Notes under the pieces: generated by a model
Told to the model about the DNA's origin: nothing
Seen by the model: the letters and a program-made list of their open reading frames with translations, nothing else
Database searches by the model: none
Program-made: the position numbers and the translations under genes
Source of the DNA: Micropterix aruncella
Taxonomy: Eukaryota > Arthropoda > Insecta > Lepidoptera > Micropterigidae
Reading direction: 5' to 3'
DNA: 64,000 nt
Assembly (NCBI GenBank): GCA_944548615.1
Contig: OX155972.1
Coordinates: 496,001-560,000 of the forward strand
In this document: positions 57,601 through 59,174 of the stretch, piece after piece
Layout: each line of letters opens with the position of its first letter
Numbering within the stretch: the stretch's first letter is position 1

Positions 57601-58899
57601 CTCGGTAAAGTATTTTTTAAAGGATTTTTTTTCCTATTGCACAAGTATTTTTCACACTTATGCGTATACTGGCACTTAATTAAAAGTAGGTAATAAGTAA
57701 ATAATCAATGATTTTGTGCCAATAAGACAAATTGTGGTCATAGTTCAGTATTATGTAAGATGTTTCTTGTTTTAATCTTAAGTAAGTACCTATTGAACAT
57801 AAGATATACCTACATGCTTGTTACTAAGTTACTTTATTAAACATTAATAAATAAATGTTTTCTGTTGAGTAATTCAATTATTTAGTTTTATTTTGTCACA
57901 AATGCAAAATTTCCTAGCGAACACGTTATTTTTTATATTGAATTCTGAAGCAACAGTGACGTATTTACTGATGCCTTCTTTTTTTAAGTCTATAATCCAG
58001 GTTATGTACAATGTACCGAGTAGATTGGGACTATAATAGAAACTACACATACTGAACTTATATTTAAAATCACGACGATTGTAATAAGCCCCTTCATAAT
58101 ACCATACCTTTCATACGAATCTCCTGTAAAATTACCAAAAGTGTAATTACGTCATTGTTGCATCAAATGAGCAATATATCAAACCGTTTCGTCAGCGCAC
58201 GCCGATAAACAAATCACCAGCTCATTTTTCTTAGACTTGATTTACAAATATCGTTATTTCGTATTGAAAACCAATATGTATCGCAATAAAATATAAGCTA
58301 TAGCACTCGTCGATAATGGAGCTTTTCATTAGTGAAAGAATTTTGGAAATCGGATAAGTAGTTTTTGAGATTACACCCTACTTACAAACGTTACTTCTTT
58401 ATAATATTGGTATAGATAAGAACTATTAACGTATACTTTTAATACAGTTACAATCAAATTTTTGATATATTTTGTGTCGATATAATTTTAACGACTGACC
58501 GATTGTATAATAATATACGATAACTAGTATTACGATATGCTTTTGTTGTATATTCTGAATGAATAAATTGATTCTGATCTAGATCATTATGTATAATTTA
58601 GATTATTAAATGTTGAACATAGCGTTTGGAATAGTACCTATAATAAGTTTCATTATTAATTCGTAAGGGAAAATAATAGTAAAATGTATTACTTAGGTAC
58701 TAACCTTAGATAATTTGAATATGTAGGGTTCCCGAATGCCTTTCCTATGCCTCATAACGACGGAAGAACTGGGATCATTGGAGCAGCTAATTATAGAATC
58801 GCTGTGTCTGCAATAATATACTCTCCTAACTGATCTTGTGTGAATTCTACGGGATACTTTAACTTCGCAGAAAGCTTCATGTTCAAAGGATTGTATCTC
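16029..58899 (-). CDS. WD40-repeat protein, WDY/WDR49/WDR64-like, 3' part of gene
   Basis: The gene enters from the right edge and spans more than 42 kb. Exons read in order: 58899-58705, 54106-53915, (gap), 49514-49459, 42986-42820, 37712-37492, 35129-34950, 30989-30892, 23162-23002, then a terminal exon at 20267-20138 or 16149-16029. The first two encode a WD40 propeller section with SIISCSNDPSSSVVM, REPYIFKLSKGVLCFHMSPS and LNILATGGADCLVRIWDPF. This order (xPYxFKL, GVxCFxY, ATGGxDxxVRxWxP) is that of the WDR49/WDR64/WDY group, in insects often a testis gene on the Y. From 49514 onward all phases agree and give a polar tail of about 338 codons. At least one exon between 53915 and 49514 is missing from my reading, because the phases there differ. 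Function is not established; scaffolding in the ciliary or sperm axoneme is the usual guess for this family. Confidence 0.82.
16213..16240. repeat. (ACAAT)n microsatellite
   Basis: Five ACAAT units just upstream, on the gene strand, of terminal exon b. Confidence 0.9.
16241..17434. other. AT-rich intron sequence
   Basis: No exon was recognised. It contains a run of 14 C near 17171. The opposed open frames near 16526-16804 have no known motifs. Confidence 0.4.
17435..17731. mobile_element. MITE with ~80-bp inverted repeats, copy 1
   Basis: The arms begin GGGCCCGATTGCGTTTCTTT and extend through AACTAAAACTAAAATTAGTC and GAACGAGACAG, mirrored at the other end. AT flanks both sides. A second copy is at 33141-33430. 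Frames inside are not protein-like. Confidence 0.85.
17732..18049. other. AT-rich repeat-derived DNA
   Basis: The segment CTAAACGCTTGAACCGATTT (near 17984) recurs inverted near 29230, so part of this is an interspersed repeat. No gene. Confidence 0.4.
18050..18770 (-). mobile_element. LINE 3' fragment
   Basis: The minus strand frame at 18731-18414 reads TFAQRHIFYIAPKLYNSLSE, then NLNRWLLNKGY, the C-terminus of a CR1/Jockey-type reverse transcriptase ORF. The 3' part ends in a (TTTA) tract near 18050-18070. It is 5' truncated. Confidence 0.75.
18939..19850. mobile_element. MITE-like element, copy 2, interrupted by a LINE
   Basis: The same family as 129-511, with the same end sequences. Bases 19159-19689 are an insertion absent from copies 1 and 3; without it the element reads straight through TGTGTTTGGACTTG. 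Confidence 0.75.
19159..19689 (+). mobile_element. 5'-truncated LINE nested in MITE copy 2
   Basis: The plus strand carries SRLSITTKSFKGQCIRFYNK, then VPENMQNL and FKSFIKKKLYSKSYYI before a stop: the C-terminus of a non-LTR polymerase. It ends in a (GATTAT) tail. The target TTTG is repeated at 19155-19158 and 19690-19693, and the other MITE copies show the empty site. Confidence 0.85.
19973..19978 (-). terminator. Candidate polyadenylation signal for terminal exon a
   Basis: AATAAA on the minus strand about 160 bases after the stop codon at 20138. The corresponding place in the distal copy has no AATAAA. Confidence 0.4.
20138..20267 (-). CDS. WD40 gene, terminal exon a (proximal)
   Basis: The acceptor CTAATTTTCAG precedes CTGTTTC. 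With two bases from the previous exon it reads SCFSMASPRTSYTVSTSRSD, then KSRTTANSSSTGRRSSSKLD, KSI and stop. It is a serine/arginine-rich tail. The phase fits the donor at 23002 exactly. Confidence 0.75.
20379..20699. mobile_element. MITE-like element, copy 3 (internal deletion)
   Basis: The same ends as 129-511 (TTAACACGCTTTT and AAAAGCGTGTTTTT). About 100 bp of the 3' half is missing. Confidence 0.7.
20700..20989. other. AT-rich spacer
   Basis: Nothing recognised except a GTGTGCCTGTGTGTATGTA patch. Confidence 0.35.
20990..21963 (+). mobile_element. GC-rich repeat family, long variant (B)
   Basis: GC-rich DNA in an AT-rich window. It shares with the 670-bp family the ordered blocks CGAACCCGTCACCCCAG, TTAACGAT-like, GATCGTTCT, GTAGAAGACTTAG and CGGACC..GCGTCCTTTGCCCG, then CCACCCCCGCTGCTTAGG. 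It is related to 54205-55505. The open frames inside differ between copies, so it is not a protein gene. Confidence 0.6.
21976..22664 (+). mobile_element. GC-rich repeat family, full-length variant (A)
   Basis: 689 bp from ACTAGGGTTGTCGACTACAG to a 3' part holding GGGCCCGTTAGCTCC. It is flanked by the exact 12-bp repeat CCAATAGTGGCA (21964-21975 and 22665-22676), which I read as the target duplication. A CGGGCGAGCCCG-type mini-palindrome lies near the 5' end and a GGTTTGATTCC block near position 520. Confidence 0.75.
22677..22960 (+). mobile_element. GC-rich repeat family, short variant (C)
   Basis: It starts near GACTAAACAATGGGCGTACC and shares AACCCGTGAGTGTCCAACGC and GGATTTCTTCGTCCTCCAGT with other copies. 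It carries a perfect hairpin at 22761-22816. Similarity ends about 40 bp before the host exon at 23002. Confidence 0.55.
22761..22816. repeat. Perfect 23-bp hairpin
   Basis: The left arm 22761-22783 contains CCTTGTCCTTCACGTTTACT, the right arm 22794-22816 is its exact inverse, and the loop is 10 bases. The related copy at 60.6 kb has only a weak version. Confidence 0.9.
23002..23162 (-). CDS. WD40 gene, penultimate exon
   Basis: The acceptor CTTATTTTCAG precedes MQVHISQGAPYMALDLHEVA, then EVKFSQNLPISDRMKKRSGA and SHFNDTDIFNKYP. The donor is CCCAG before gtatta. It starts in phase 0 after the 30892 exon and leaves two bases, matching the terminal exons. It was found because the terminal exons needed exactly this phase. 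Confidence 0.8.
23347..24019 (-). mobile_element. pogo/Tigger-type DNA transposon, deletion derivative
   Basis: Inverted ends CAGTAGAGCGTCGATTATCC (23347) and its inverse at 24019, flanked by TA on both sides (23345-23346, 24020-24021). The ends match the Tigger consensus. At 673 bp it is far shorter than an autonomous copy and keeps only the transposase C-terminus. Confidence 0.92.
23583..23980 (-). pseudogene. Tigger transposase C-terminal remnant
   Basis: An open frame with LDCHECDEEDVQEWMRVDD and the acidic stretch SISSTSESENEDEKIPTPSE, then LDTILRWFEAQNES, and a stop at 23583. This is the tail of Tigger/jerky-like transposases after the DDE domain. The CENPB-like DNA-binding and DDE parts are deleted. 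Confidence 0.8.
24022..24472 (-). mobile_element. LINE 3' end
   Basis: The minus strand frame ends with FSVEAARLSFSTSWNALPND, then VRTARSISSFNARLKEHIAL and stop, the C-terminus of a Jockey/CR1-type polymerase. Downstream lie GGCAATAAGCTCGCC, AATAAAGAG and a short (TTA) tail. The same 3' UTR text recurs on the plus strand at 48.24 kb. Confidence 0.8.
24479..25430 (+). mobile_element. LINE reverse transcriptase fragment with FADD box
   Basis: The plus strand reads IPQGSCLGNTLFLLYMNDIT, then LILFADDTCA, an in-frame stop, then LNELGAWFNANGLVLNITKT. After a frameshift and a small duplication (24803-24845) it continues LTYGAELWGRAADRQRAFVM. The order is RT motif B, catalytic motif C (ADD), thumb, C-terminus. 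It is dead but one of the longest RT pieces here. Confidence 0.85.
25366..25500. repeat. (TTTACA)n microsatellite, two blocks
   Basis: ATTTAC hexamers at about 25370-25398 and again at about 25463-25490, at the 3' end of the LINE fragment. Confidence 0.85.
25501..25868. other. LINE-flanking AT-rich DNA
   Basis: It begins with a partly inverted repeat of the preceding LINE end (CATTTTGCC, CATTTGAGGGGTTAAGAGACG) and ends with AATAAAATGAATATGAATATG. It probably belongs to LINE 3' sequence; no gene. Confidence 0.4.
25869..26654 (-). mobile_element. LINE reverse transcriptase fragment with YADD box
   Basis: In one minus-strand frame GVPQGSVLSPLLFSLFINSL and KYHLYADDVQIYSHFQPND are intact. After a frameshift the next frame continues GLLLNPSKTQAIIIGSRF, KNLGVHFDQNLSWQRHISEM and LLLPLLHYGDAAFLDLTEEL. 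A Jockey/CR1-like polymerase, 5' truncated near 26654 beside an (ATTAC) tract. Confidence 0.85.
26655..27177. other. AT-rich intron sequence
   Basis: It opens with a short ATTAC microsatellite. Near 27110-27178 a segment with TTTTATGTCCT and CAGCTGGTTACA is tandemly duplicated. No exon seen. Confidence 0.4.
27178..27242. repeat. Perfect 29-bp hairpin with 7-base loop
   Basis: The left arm 27178-27206 (containing AAAGGTCGGCACCAGTG) pairs base for base with 27214-27242 around the loop TTTTCCA. No protein motif was recognised in the frames that cross it. Confidence 0.95.
27243..27456. other. Unrecognised unique-looking sequence
   Basis: A balanced-composition stretch between the hairpin and the GC-rich repeat. 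The frame 27288-27470 is open on the plus strand but has no motif or splice context that I recognise. Confidence 0.3.
27473..28823 (-). mobile_element. GC-rich repeat family, full copy interrupted by another copy
   Basis: A minus-strand copy split into 27473-27698 and 28367-28823. It is flanked by the exact 16-bp repeat TTGTCGAATTATAGCG (27457-27472 and 28824-28839). Without the nested copy it is about 669 bp, the same length as other full copies. Confidence 0.85.
27699..28366 (+). mobile_element. GC-rich repeat family, nested full copy
   Basis: A 668-bp plus-strand copy inserted into the opposite-strand copy around it. The 14-bp sequence CACTCTGACTAACA of the host copy is repeated exactly at 27685-27698 and 28367-28380. 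It contains CGGGCGAGCCCG near its 5' end and GGGCCCGTTAGCTCC at its 3' end. Confidence 0.88.
28840..29638. other. Intron sequence, no gene
   Basis: AT-rich. Around 29215-29260 it carries an inverted match to the repeat near 18 kb. No exon recognised. Confidence 0.4.
29639..29860 (-). mobile_element. LINE 3' end fragment
   Basis: CAAATTTCAAATTCAAATTC followed by TTTATTTT looks, on the minus strand, like a polyadenylation signal plus an (AATTTG) tail, which is the usual 3' end of insect CR1/Jockey elements. No polymerase frame remains. Confidence 0.45.
29862..30531 (+). mobile_element. Solo LTR, Ty3/gypsy-like, TSD AATC
   Basis: It begins TGTAACGGACCTTAAG and ends GGACCCTCACA. The 4-bp target AATC is repeated at 29858-29861 and 30532-30535. 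GGCCTATATAAACCGG near 30017 is a promoter-like TATA box. No internal gag-pol on either side, so it is a recombined solo LTR. Confidence 0.88.
30532..30891. other. AT-rich intron sequence
   Basis: Low-complexity ATTTATTT near 30705-30735. Nothing coding. Confidence 0.4.
30892..30989 (-). CDS. WD40 gene exon (coiled region)
   Basis: The acceptor AATTTTTTAG precedes GLQGVLQRDFLKGTVFKSDL, then NAKMALLQDQHEK. The donor is AAG before gtcagt. It takes one base from the 34950 exon and ends in phase 0. The solo LTR at 31019 inserted only 30 bp from its acceptor. Confidence 0.8.
31019..31563 (+). mobile_element. Solo LTR, Ty3/gypsy-like, TSD CTTC
   Basis: It begins TGTAATGGCCCTTAAG and ends GTGGTCCCTCTCA. 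Target CTTC is repeated at 31015-31018 and 31564-31567. The same family as 29862-30531 (shared GCGATCAACAAATGCA and GGCCTATATAAACCGGCG), with a shorter central part. Confidence 0.88.
31568..31914. other. Intron sequence
   Basis: No gene recognised. It includes a GC-rich patch (CCCGGCGCGCACTGG near 31740) of unknown origin. Confidence 0.3.
31915..32340 (+). mobile_element. LINE 3' fragment
   Basis: The plus strand reads SKQTNFAIPLRRSAFGQSSF, then SYLAPKFYNCLPPNIKHINI and FKNSLSAYLLN before a stop at 32159, followed by an AT-rich 3' UTR. A CR1/Jockey-type C-terminus, 5' truncated. Confidence 0.8.
32345..32866 (-). mobile_element. GC-rich repeat family, partial copy
   Basis: A minus-strand copy from the CTGGCGCTTCTGGACGG region to GTGGTGACGGGTTCGCCCG and TTGTAGTTGACA. 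It lacks the end that should carry GAGCTAATGGGCC, being joined directly to the LINE tail on its left. Confidence 0.75.
32879..33117 (+). mobile_element. GC-rich repeat family, partial opposed copy
   Basis: A plus-strand fragment from GCGGTGAAACGGTGT to GAGCGCCAGAAGTTTGA, back to back with the copy at 32345-32866. Confidence 0.7.
33141..33430. mobile_element. MITE with ~80-bp inverted repeats, copy 2
   Basis: The same family as 17435-17731: GCGTTTCTTTGTGAACTAAA and GAACGAGACAGGGCAATAC in the left arm, and inverse counterparts ending AATCGGGCCC. More diverged than copy 1. Confidence 0.8.
33431..34034. other. Intron sequence with (CT)n(CA)n tract
   Basis: A CTCTCTCTCT to CACACACACA microsatellite lies near 33766-33793. 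The frames over it are artefacts. No host exon seen. Confidence 0.4.
34035..34430 (+). mobile_element. LINE RNase H domain fragment
   Basis: The plus strand reads LKWYTDGSKSGLDVGCGIYG, then YASIFQAEVYAIIEFADINL and IYIHSDSKAALMAL. The TDGSK, QAEVYAI and HSDSKAAL blocks are the first three acidic motifs of the RNase H domain in I/R1/Jockey-type retrotransposons. It stops before the last motif. Confidence 0.8.
34431..34949. repeat. Interspersed DNA with a ~50-bp direct repeat
   Basis: AATAGGGAGAAA with a TTGCTTCTRAAAGT end occurs near 34445-34500 and again near 34836-34890, bounding a segment rich in CCGCCATTTT and CGCAGATTTCG. Possibly a small element with terminal direct repeats. No gene. 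Confidence 0.45.
34950..35129 (-). CDS. WD40 gene exon (charged coil)
   Basis: The acceptor TACTTTAG precedes GDEPALDTFITKTIEPEQLI, then SSNFLQIPSCSRDKDLLASL and ESEKERKIKEMNLEELLNYS. The donor is TTCCG before gtgagc. It takes one base from the 37492 exon and leaves one. The second half is a Glu/Lys-rich helix likely to form a coiled coil. Confidence 0.83.
35380..36280 (-). mobile_element. LINE C-terminal fragment with frameshift
   Basis: The minus strand reads TKFLGITLDENLNWNQHINN, then LSSAVYAIRKVKFL; after a frameshift comes MSYAILLWGNATDIHRVFVL, then QKQAVRTIFGVSRETHCAPF. This is the thumb and C-terminus of a Jockey/CR1-like polymerase. The 3' tail is AATCAA-rich. The fragment at 63895-64000 is the same family on the other strand. 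Confidence 0.82.
36290..37225 (-). mobile_element. LINE C-terminal fragment, long open frame
   Basis: A 195-codon minus-strand frame containing YNAFVRSHLEFASPIWSPYY, then INRLQNIQNKFVRYLNF and FDLFRLPRFKTNASRNGVLT, the polymerase C-terminus. The 3' end shows AATAAAG and an (ATTGA) tail at 36290-36325. An (AAT) microsatellite lies at 36594-36626. It is 5' truncated near 37225. Confidence 0.85.
37226..37491. other. Intron sequence
   Basis: AT-rich; a small CAT-repeat patch near 37455-37475. Nothing coding. Confidence 0.35.
37492..37712 (-). CDS. WD40 gene exon (post-propeller)
   Basis: The acceptor TAACGCTTAG precedes SEYLKWDRPEIFVVCCNHLA, then TLTFIEQPMTNLERILILDY, EDQSSEEVPSPLSPPQKLYR and ARKPDLWSMADLEVG. 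The donor is GTGG before gtaaga. It takes two bases from the 42820 exon and leaves one. The first third has alternating hydrophobics and could be an edge blade of the propeller; the rest is acidic and proline-rich. Confidence 0.83.
37713..38030. other. Intron sequence with AGTCATAG units
   Basis: AT-rich. Near 37982-38030 TAGTCATAGT-like units form the target in which the next GC-rich element inserted. No gene. Confidence 0.4.
38031..38697 (-). mobile_element. GC-rich repeat family, full copy
   Basis: 667 bp on the minus strand, from GAGCTAATGGGCCCTTGC to TGTAGTCCACAACCATAG. TTGTCGTAGT begins the flank on both sides (38006 and 38698), each followed by TCATAG-rich DNA, so a target duplication of 10 or more bases is likely but blurred by the simple repeat. 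Confidence 0.85.
38698..38994. other. AT-rich intron sequence
   Basis: Nothing coding was seen. Confidence 0.35.
38995..39865 (+). mobile_element. Penelope-like element fragment with inverted terminal repeats
   Basis: A GIY-YIG endonuclease frame (39167-39766) lies between inverted repeats of about 150 bp: the left arm holds CCGACGTTTCGGTGACGTTG and GCCGCCGTTGTCTAGGG, and the right arm mirrors them. Penelope elements are known for terminal repeats in either orientation. The reverse transcriptase part is absent. Confidence 0.85.
39167..39766 (+). CDS. Penelope GIY-YIG endonuclease domain, intact frame
   Basis: 200 codons without a stop. It carries FDIKTIFKPTQNIARFLRPV, then GVYKVECSCGLAYVGQTKR (the GIY and YIG motifs as GVY and AYVG), PIATRLTEHIKAVKN, the CEH block and IEIRRTPNFNRDDGYKLSST with the conserved E and N. 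It is the C-terminal nuclease of Penelope-like retroelements. With the RT gone it cannot move by itself, but this domain is unusually well preserved here. Confidence 0.88.
   Translation: MTDRISKMLNRFDIKTIFKPTQNIARFLRPVKDVIPLQTPGVYKVECSCGLAYVGQTKRPIATRLTEHIKAVKNVQREKSAICEHILDSGSNHWMQFQNPIVLSKEQFYFPRMIREAIEIRRTPNFNRDDGYKLSSTWNPLLKMFPPPNAERKDVKQDTVSVVCKTDFKHSRALSPAPHHRYNLRSGGSGLRLTRKTTD
39866..40332. other. AT-rich intron sequence
   Basis: No gene. TTTCTG..GGCAGTCGTGTTTTT near 40227 matches the sequence immediately before MITE copy 2 at 18.92 kb. Confidence 0.4.
40333..41956. mobile_element. TTAA-flanked DNA element (piggyBac-like target), copy 1
   Basis: The ends GGCGACATGAAACCT and, inverted, GGCGGCATGATACCT, each directly next to TTAA (40329-40332 and 41957-41960). 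TTAA duplication is diagnostic of piggyBac-type transposition. A second copy in opposite orientation is at 50093-50962. No transposase of its own; it is interrupted by the element at 40761-41799. Confidence 0.78.
40761..41799 (-). mobile_element. PIF/Harbinger element nested in the TTAA element
   Basis: The ends CAGTGTTATTAA and TTAATAACACTG, with TTA duplicated at 40758-40760 and 41800-41802. The other TTAA copy (50 kb) shows the uninterrupted site, so the borders are certain. On the minus strand near 41420-41310 the frames read FRKKYRFWKVSILKIVNMVR and, one frame over, KEPELQVAAAISWL, resembling the N-terminal part of Harbinger nucleases. It is degenerate. Confidence 0.82.
42075..42688 (-). 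mobile_element. Solo LTR, Ty3/gypsy-like, TSD AATA
   Basis: On the minus strand it begins TATAACGGACCTTAAGTCC and ends GTGGTCGCTCACA. AATA is repeated at 42071-42074 and 42689-42692. The same family as 29862-30531 and 31019-31563. Confidence 0.85.
42820..42986 (-). CDS. WD40 gene exon (basic/polar linker)
   Basis: The acceptor CTTTCTCTAG precedes AAKDLLEAFSKSGSASRRGS, then RMFVEEGASVLKMATLDVPD and DVTRTDNLEVKMESD. The donor is GATAG before gtaatc. It starts in phase 0 and leaves two bases that the 37712 exon uses. RRGS and SRRGSR look like kinase-type basic sites. Confidence 0.83.
43085..43907 (-). mobile_element. LINE 3' fragment
   Basis: The minus strand frame 43907-43578 reads LNMSKRRQLHLATLVLKVVR, then NKQPRYLYSIMTW and THFQCSFSYYSAVVWNRLGM, FKDHFKSLLLKK, stop. 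A CR1/Jockey-type C-terminus. The 3' UTR (43280-43570) is full of AATAATCAAAATCAA, and a TTTATTTATT tract lies at 43092. Confidence 0.82.
44143..44271. repeat. Fold-back unit with ~50-bp arms inside the hAT element
   Basis: The left arm includes ATGGAACGCCGATTTGGTAA and AACTAAAGTCCTAAT; the right arm is the inverse. The spacer is about 25 bp. Probably a fold-back MITE that inserted in the hAT element, or part of the hAT subterminal region. Confidence 0.75.
45140..45620 (-). pseudogene. hAT transposase C-terminal (dimerisation) remnant
   Basis: The minus strand reads LNTKFGFLLDVKSLLSETN, then ETPLDLVGFIVS, a stop, PNMRISLQILLTIAVSIASC, a stop, and RSFSKLKLILSYLHASMEQD followed by RLSDLALLSIE. 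These are the hATC dimerisation-region motifs of ZMYM1-like transposases. Two in-frame stops make it dead. Confidence 0.85.
45955..46330. repeat. Minisatellite-like array, inverted relative to the 11 kb copy
   Basis: Three units of about 104-120 bp, each with AGAACGGGCTATCATAAT-like, ATACAAAATTTCG and CTGTTGACCGTTGAGGAG blocks. They are followed by GCATTGTCATCGGAATTGAA, which flanks the 11 kb array on its other strand (CAATTCCGATGACAATTC). Both arrays therefore belong to one element family. Confidence 0.75.
46396..46990 (-). mobile_element. GC-rich repeat family, diverged copy interrupted by AT-rich insert
   Basis: 46430-46478 (GAGCGCTCCTGGACGGTTTG) and 46750-46980 (GGGGGAGTCTGGAAAC, TTTCCTATAGAGCGGG, GGACCGCGCAAGCGAC) are the two parts of one minus-strand copy. 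The 270 bp between them is AT-rich and ends TGAATAAATACATTGAATACT, like a retroposon tail. Confidence 0.7.
46991..47367. other. AT-rich intron sequence
   Basis: Poly-T and poly-A stretches near 47040-47080. No coding signal. Confidence 0.35.
47368..47765. mobile_element. Small inverted-repeat element (~400 bp)
   Basis: ATTATTGCAGTATAGGAACC at the left end and the exact inverse at the right end (47745-47765). No transposase frame. Unassigned MITE. Confidence 0.7.
47766..48224. other. Intron sequence with hairpin
   Basis: ATTGATTTTATA and its inverse around a 6-base loop at about 47999-48030. Beyond it lies a GC-rich patch (GCGCGGCGTGCCGCG) near 48060-48110. No gene recognised. Confidence 0.4.
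48225..48318 (+). mobile_element. LINE 3' UTR fragment
   Basis: GCAATAAGCTCGCCTTTTTT followed by AATAAAGAGTTTATT matches the 3' UTR of the LINE at 24.0-24.5 kb, here on the plus strand. Confidence 0.65.
48319..48531 (-). pseudogene. Penelope GIY-YIG domain remnant
   Basis: The minus strand reads KGQTTGPIVTRLMKHIKILK, then NFQRDISSICEH, parallel to GQTKRPIATRLTEHIKAVKN and the SAICEH block of the intact domain at 39.2 kb. Short and degenerate. Confidence 0.7.
48532..48879. other. Intron sequence
   Basis: No gene recognised. CATCTAACTAGGC near 48826 echoes text near 18.2 kb, so it is probably an old LINE 3' UTR. Confidence 0.35.
48880..49436 (+). mobile_element. Solo LTR, second family, TSD GATG
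   Basis: It begins TGTAGGAGCCTACGG and ends GTGGCCATTCTCACA. GATG is repeated at 48876-48879 and 49437-49440. A CTATAAAACGC promoter box lies near 49060 and AATAAACTC near 49321. The ending resembles the other LTRs, but the body differs. It lies 23 bp from the donor of the exon at 49459. Confidence 0.88.
49459..49514 (-). CDS. WD40 gene exon (short, basic)
   Basis: The acceptor GGTATTTTAG precedes GG, then KRIEYGACCIYPGPARKK. The donor is AAG before gtgtga. It ends in phase 0 as the 42986 exon requires, and needs one base from an upstream exon that I did not find. It is small, so the call rests on splice sites and phase. Confidence 0.6.
49600..50092 (+). mobile_element. LINE 3' fragment with (AAAT)n tail
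   Basis: The plus strand reads AAHKMILKVILRKLYRHST, a stop, YMEAKGLDCRLLFLKTLRG: a polymerase C-terminus. The 3' UTR ends in AATAAAGGAAATAAA and an (AAAT) tail, which joins the TTAA element directly. Confidence 0.7.
50093..50962. mobile_element. TTAA-flanked DNA element, copy 2 (inverted, one end lost)
   Basis: The inverse of 40333-41956 without the nested Harbinger. The right end is GAGGCCTCGTGTCGCC next to TTAA (50963-50966). The left end, which should read TTAAGGCGGCA, is replaced by the LINE tail. Shared text includes CAACGCTGGGTTTTTATTGG and TACACCCTTATACCACC-like blocks. Confidence 0.78.
50967..51274 (+). mobile_element. Possible LINE C-terminal remnant
   Basis: The plus strand carries SLIPRTKISVGKDVTIALRR and, after stops, LSFIVFKNKIKKCLSSND, reminiscent of CR1/Jockey polymerase ends. 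Weak evidence only. Confidence 0.3.
51275..52372 (-). mobile_element. Non-autonomous Helitron
   Basis: On the minus strand it starts TCTATACTAATATTATAAAC and ends GTGGGCACGGGTCAGCTAG between A and T. The hairpin GCCCA-ACGAAG-TGGGC lies before the end. Internal text CTACTGAACCGATTTTGAAA is typical of lepidopteran Helitrons. 1098 bp, no Rep/helicase. Confidence 0.87.
52514..53508 (+). mobile_element. PIF/Harbinger element, deletion derivative
   Basis: The ends GGGCCGATTTTTCAATCGTT and the inverse (GACGATTGAAAAATCGGCCC). It is flanked by TAA (52511-52513) and TTA (53509-53511), consistent with a TWA target with one change. 995 bp, with only the start of a nuclease gene inside. Confidence 0.85.
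52860..53110 (+). pseudogene. Harbinger nuclease N-terminal remnant with intron
   Basis: One plus-strand frame reads FKRRFRLQKETVQNLLTLIE, then DQIKHSTKR up to a gttagt donor at about 52976; after a ttatag acceptor (about 53073) it continues NQCVPPMMQLLV. This matches the HARBI1 order RFRLxKETVxxLLxLIE..RNxxxxPxxQLL. The catalytic DDE part is deleted. Confidence 0.75.
53509..53914. other. AT-rich intron sequence
   Basis: No gene recognised. It leads to the donor of the WD40 exon. Confidence 0.35.
53915..54106 (-). CDS. WD40 gene exon (complete WD blade)
   Basis: The acceptor TGTTAAAG precedes GVLCFHMSPSLNILATGGAD, then CLVRIWDPFVTSHPSVILQG, HTKPVIDVVILGHNEVAVSL and ARNG. The donor is GGG before gtatgt. 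It holds a canonical blade: GH-type start, ATGGAD, VRIWDP, then the next GH (QGH). 64 codons, phase 0 at both ends. Confidence 0.92.
54205..55515 (+). mobile_element. GC-rich repeat family, two long-variant (B) copies in tandem
   Basis: The first copy starts near GTTGTCAATTACTACGGGCG (54208) and contains a (TTTTA)n tract at 54240-54282. The second starts at GTTGTCAACTACAACGGGCG (54998). Shared blocks: CGTAGATGACTTAGAGACAA, GCGGACC, TTTGCCCG and CCACCCCCGCTGCTTA. The second continues after the nested copy, at 56202. Confidence 0.65.
55516..56201 (-). mobile_element. GC-rich repeat family, full variant-A copy nested in a B copy
   Basis: A minus-strand copy from TTAATGTCCCCTTGCTGAG to TGTAGTCGACAACCCTAG. 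GCAAACCGT occurs on both sides (about 55497-55505 and 56209-56217) and marks the interrupted host copy. It contains a run of 19 G (55758-55776) where other copies have 5-6 G. Confidence 0.8.
56202..56340 (+). mobile_element. Remainder of the interrupted GC-rich B copy
   Basis: GAGCAAACCGTCCAGTAGCG and CGAGGCCTGAGATGCG match the 3' part of the long variant at 21.5-21.6 kb. Confidence 0.6.
56341..56574. other. Spacer
   Basis: AT-rich, nothing recognised. Confidence 0.3.
56575..58416 (-). mobile_element. Long non-autonomous Helitron (1.84 kb)
   Basis: On the minus strand it starts TCTATACCAATATTATAAAG and ends GCCGCGGGCAACAGCTAG. The hairpin CGCGG-AGCGAAG-CCGCG precedes the end. No helicase. 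The middle (56900-58180) holds sequence unlike other Helitron copies here, with recurrent CAACAATGACG motifs and the frame at 57410-57679, which may be captured DNA. Confidence 0.85.
57410..57679 (+). CDS. Unrecognised open frame inside the Helitron
   Basis: 89 codons: MTKLINYDNWSEAEIKKIKK, then STSQRITKAIRDINVVPAYT and a lysine-rich stretch, ending in a short hydrophobic tail. The first two thirds look like genuine protein (charged helix, no low complexity). I do not recognise the family. It could be a captured host or transposon exon. Confidence 0.35.
   Translation: MTKLINYDNWSEAEIKKIKKQRSTSQRITKAIRDINVVPAYTSKREIPANKENDLKELLQKHYSSVKYFLKDFFSYCTSIFHTYAYTGT
58417..58704. other. AT-rich intron sequence
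   Basis: Between the Helitron and the donor of the WD40 exon. Nothing coding. Confidence 0.35.
58705..58899 (-). CDS. WD40 gene exon (first seen in window)
   Basis: The acceptor TTATTTCAG precedes EIQSFEHEAFCEVKVSRRIH, then TRSVRRVYYCRHSDSIISCS, NDPSSSVVMRHRKGIREPYI and FKLSK. The donor is AAG before gttagt. 65 codons, phase 0 at both ends. Joined to the next exon it gives KLSKGVLCF, a conserved junction in WDR49/WDY proteins. Confidence 0.88.
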
Positions 58900-59174
58900 C
58901 TGAAATAAAAATGAACTTAAGTGGTATAAATTGTTCTTAATCCATACAGGTTTTTTTTGCAGCGATGAAAGTATTCACAGAACACGAAAACTAAGCTGTC
59001 TTAGTTGACGACACTGTTATTCATGAAAATAATAATGCTTTACTGGAACCACGTAGTTTAAAAATTATACAAACAATTTTTTAAAAATTATTATTTGTTG
59101 AGTGGGGCTTTTTTAAGGTCTTTATGAGCCTTGTAACACTGCGACCATTGCTGATTTATTGTGTTCGCCACCTA
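58900..59174. other. Intron sequence with a duplicated segment
   Basis: ATGAAAATAATAATGCTTTACTGGAACC-type text near 59018-59075 recurs at 59759-59815 (shared block TTACTGGAACCA or CTACTGGAACCA). Confidence 0.4.
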
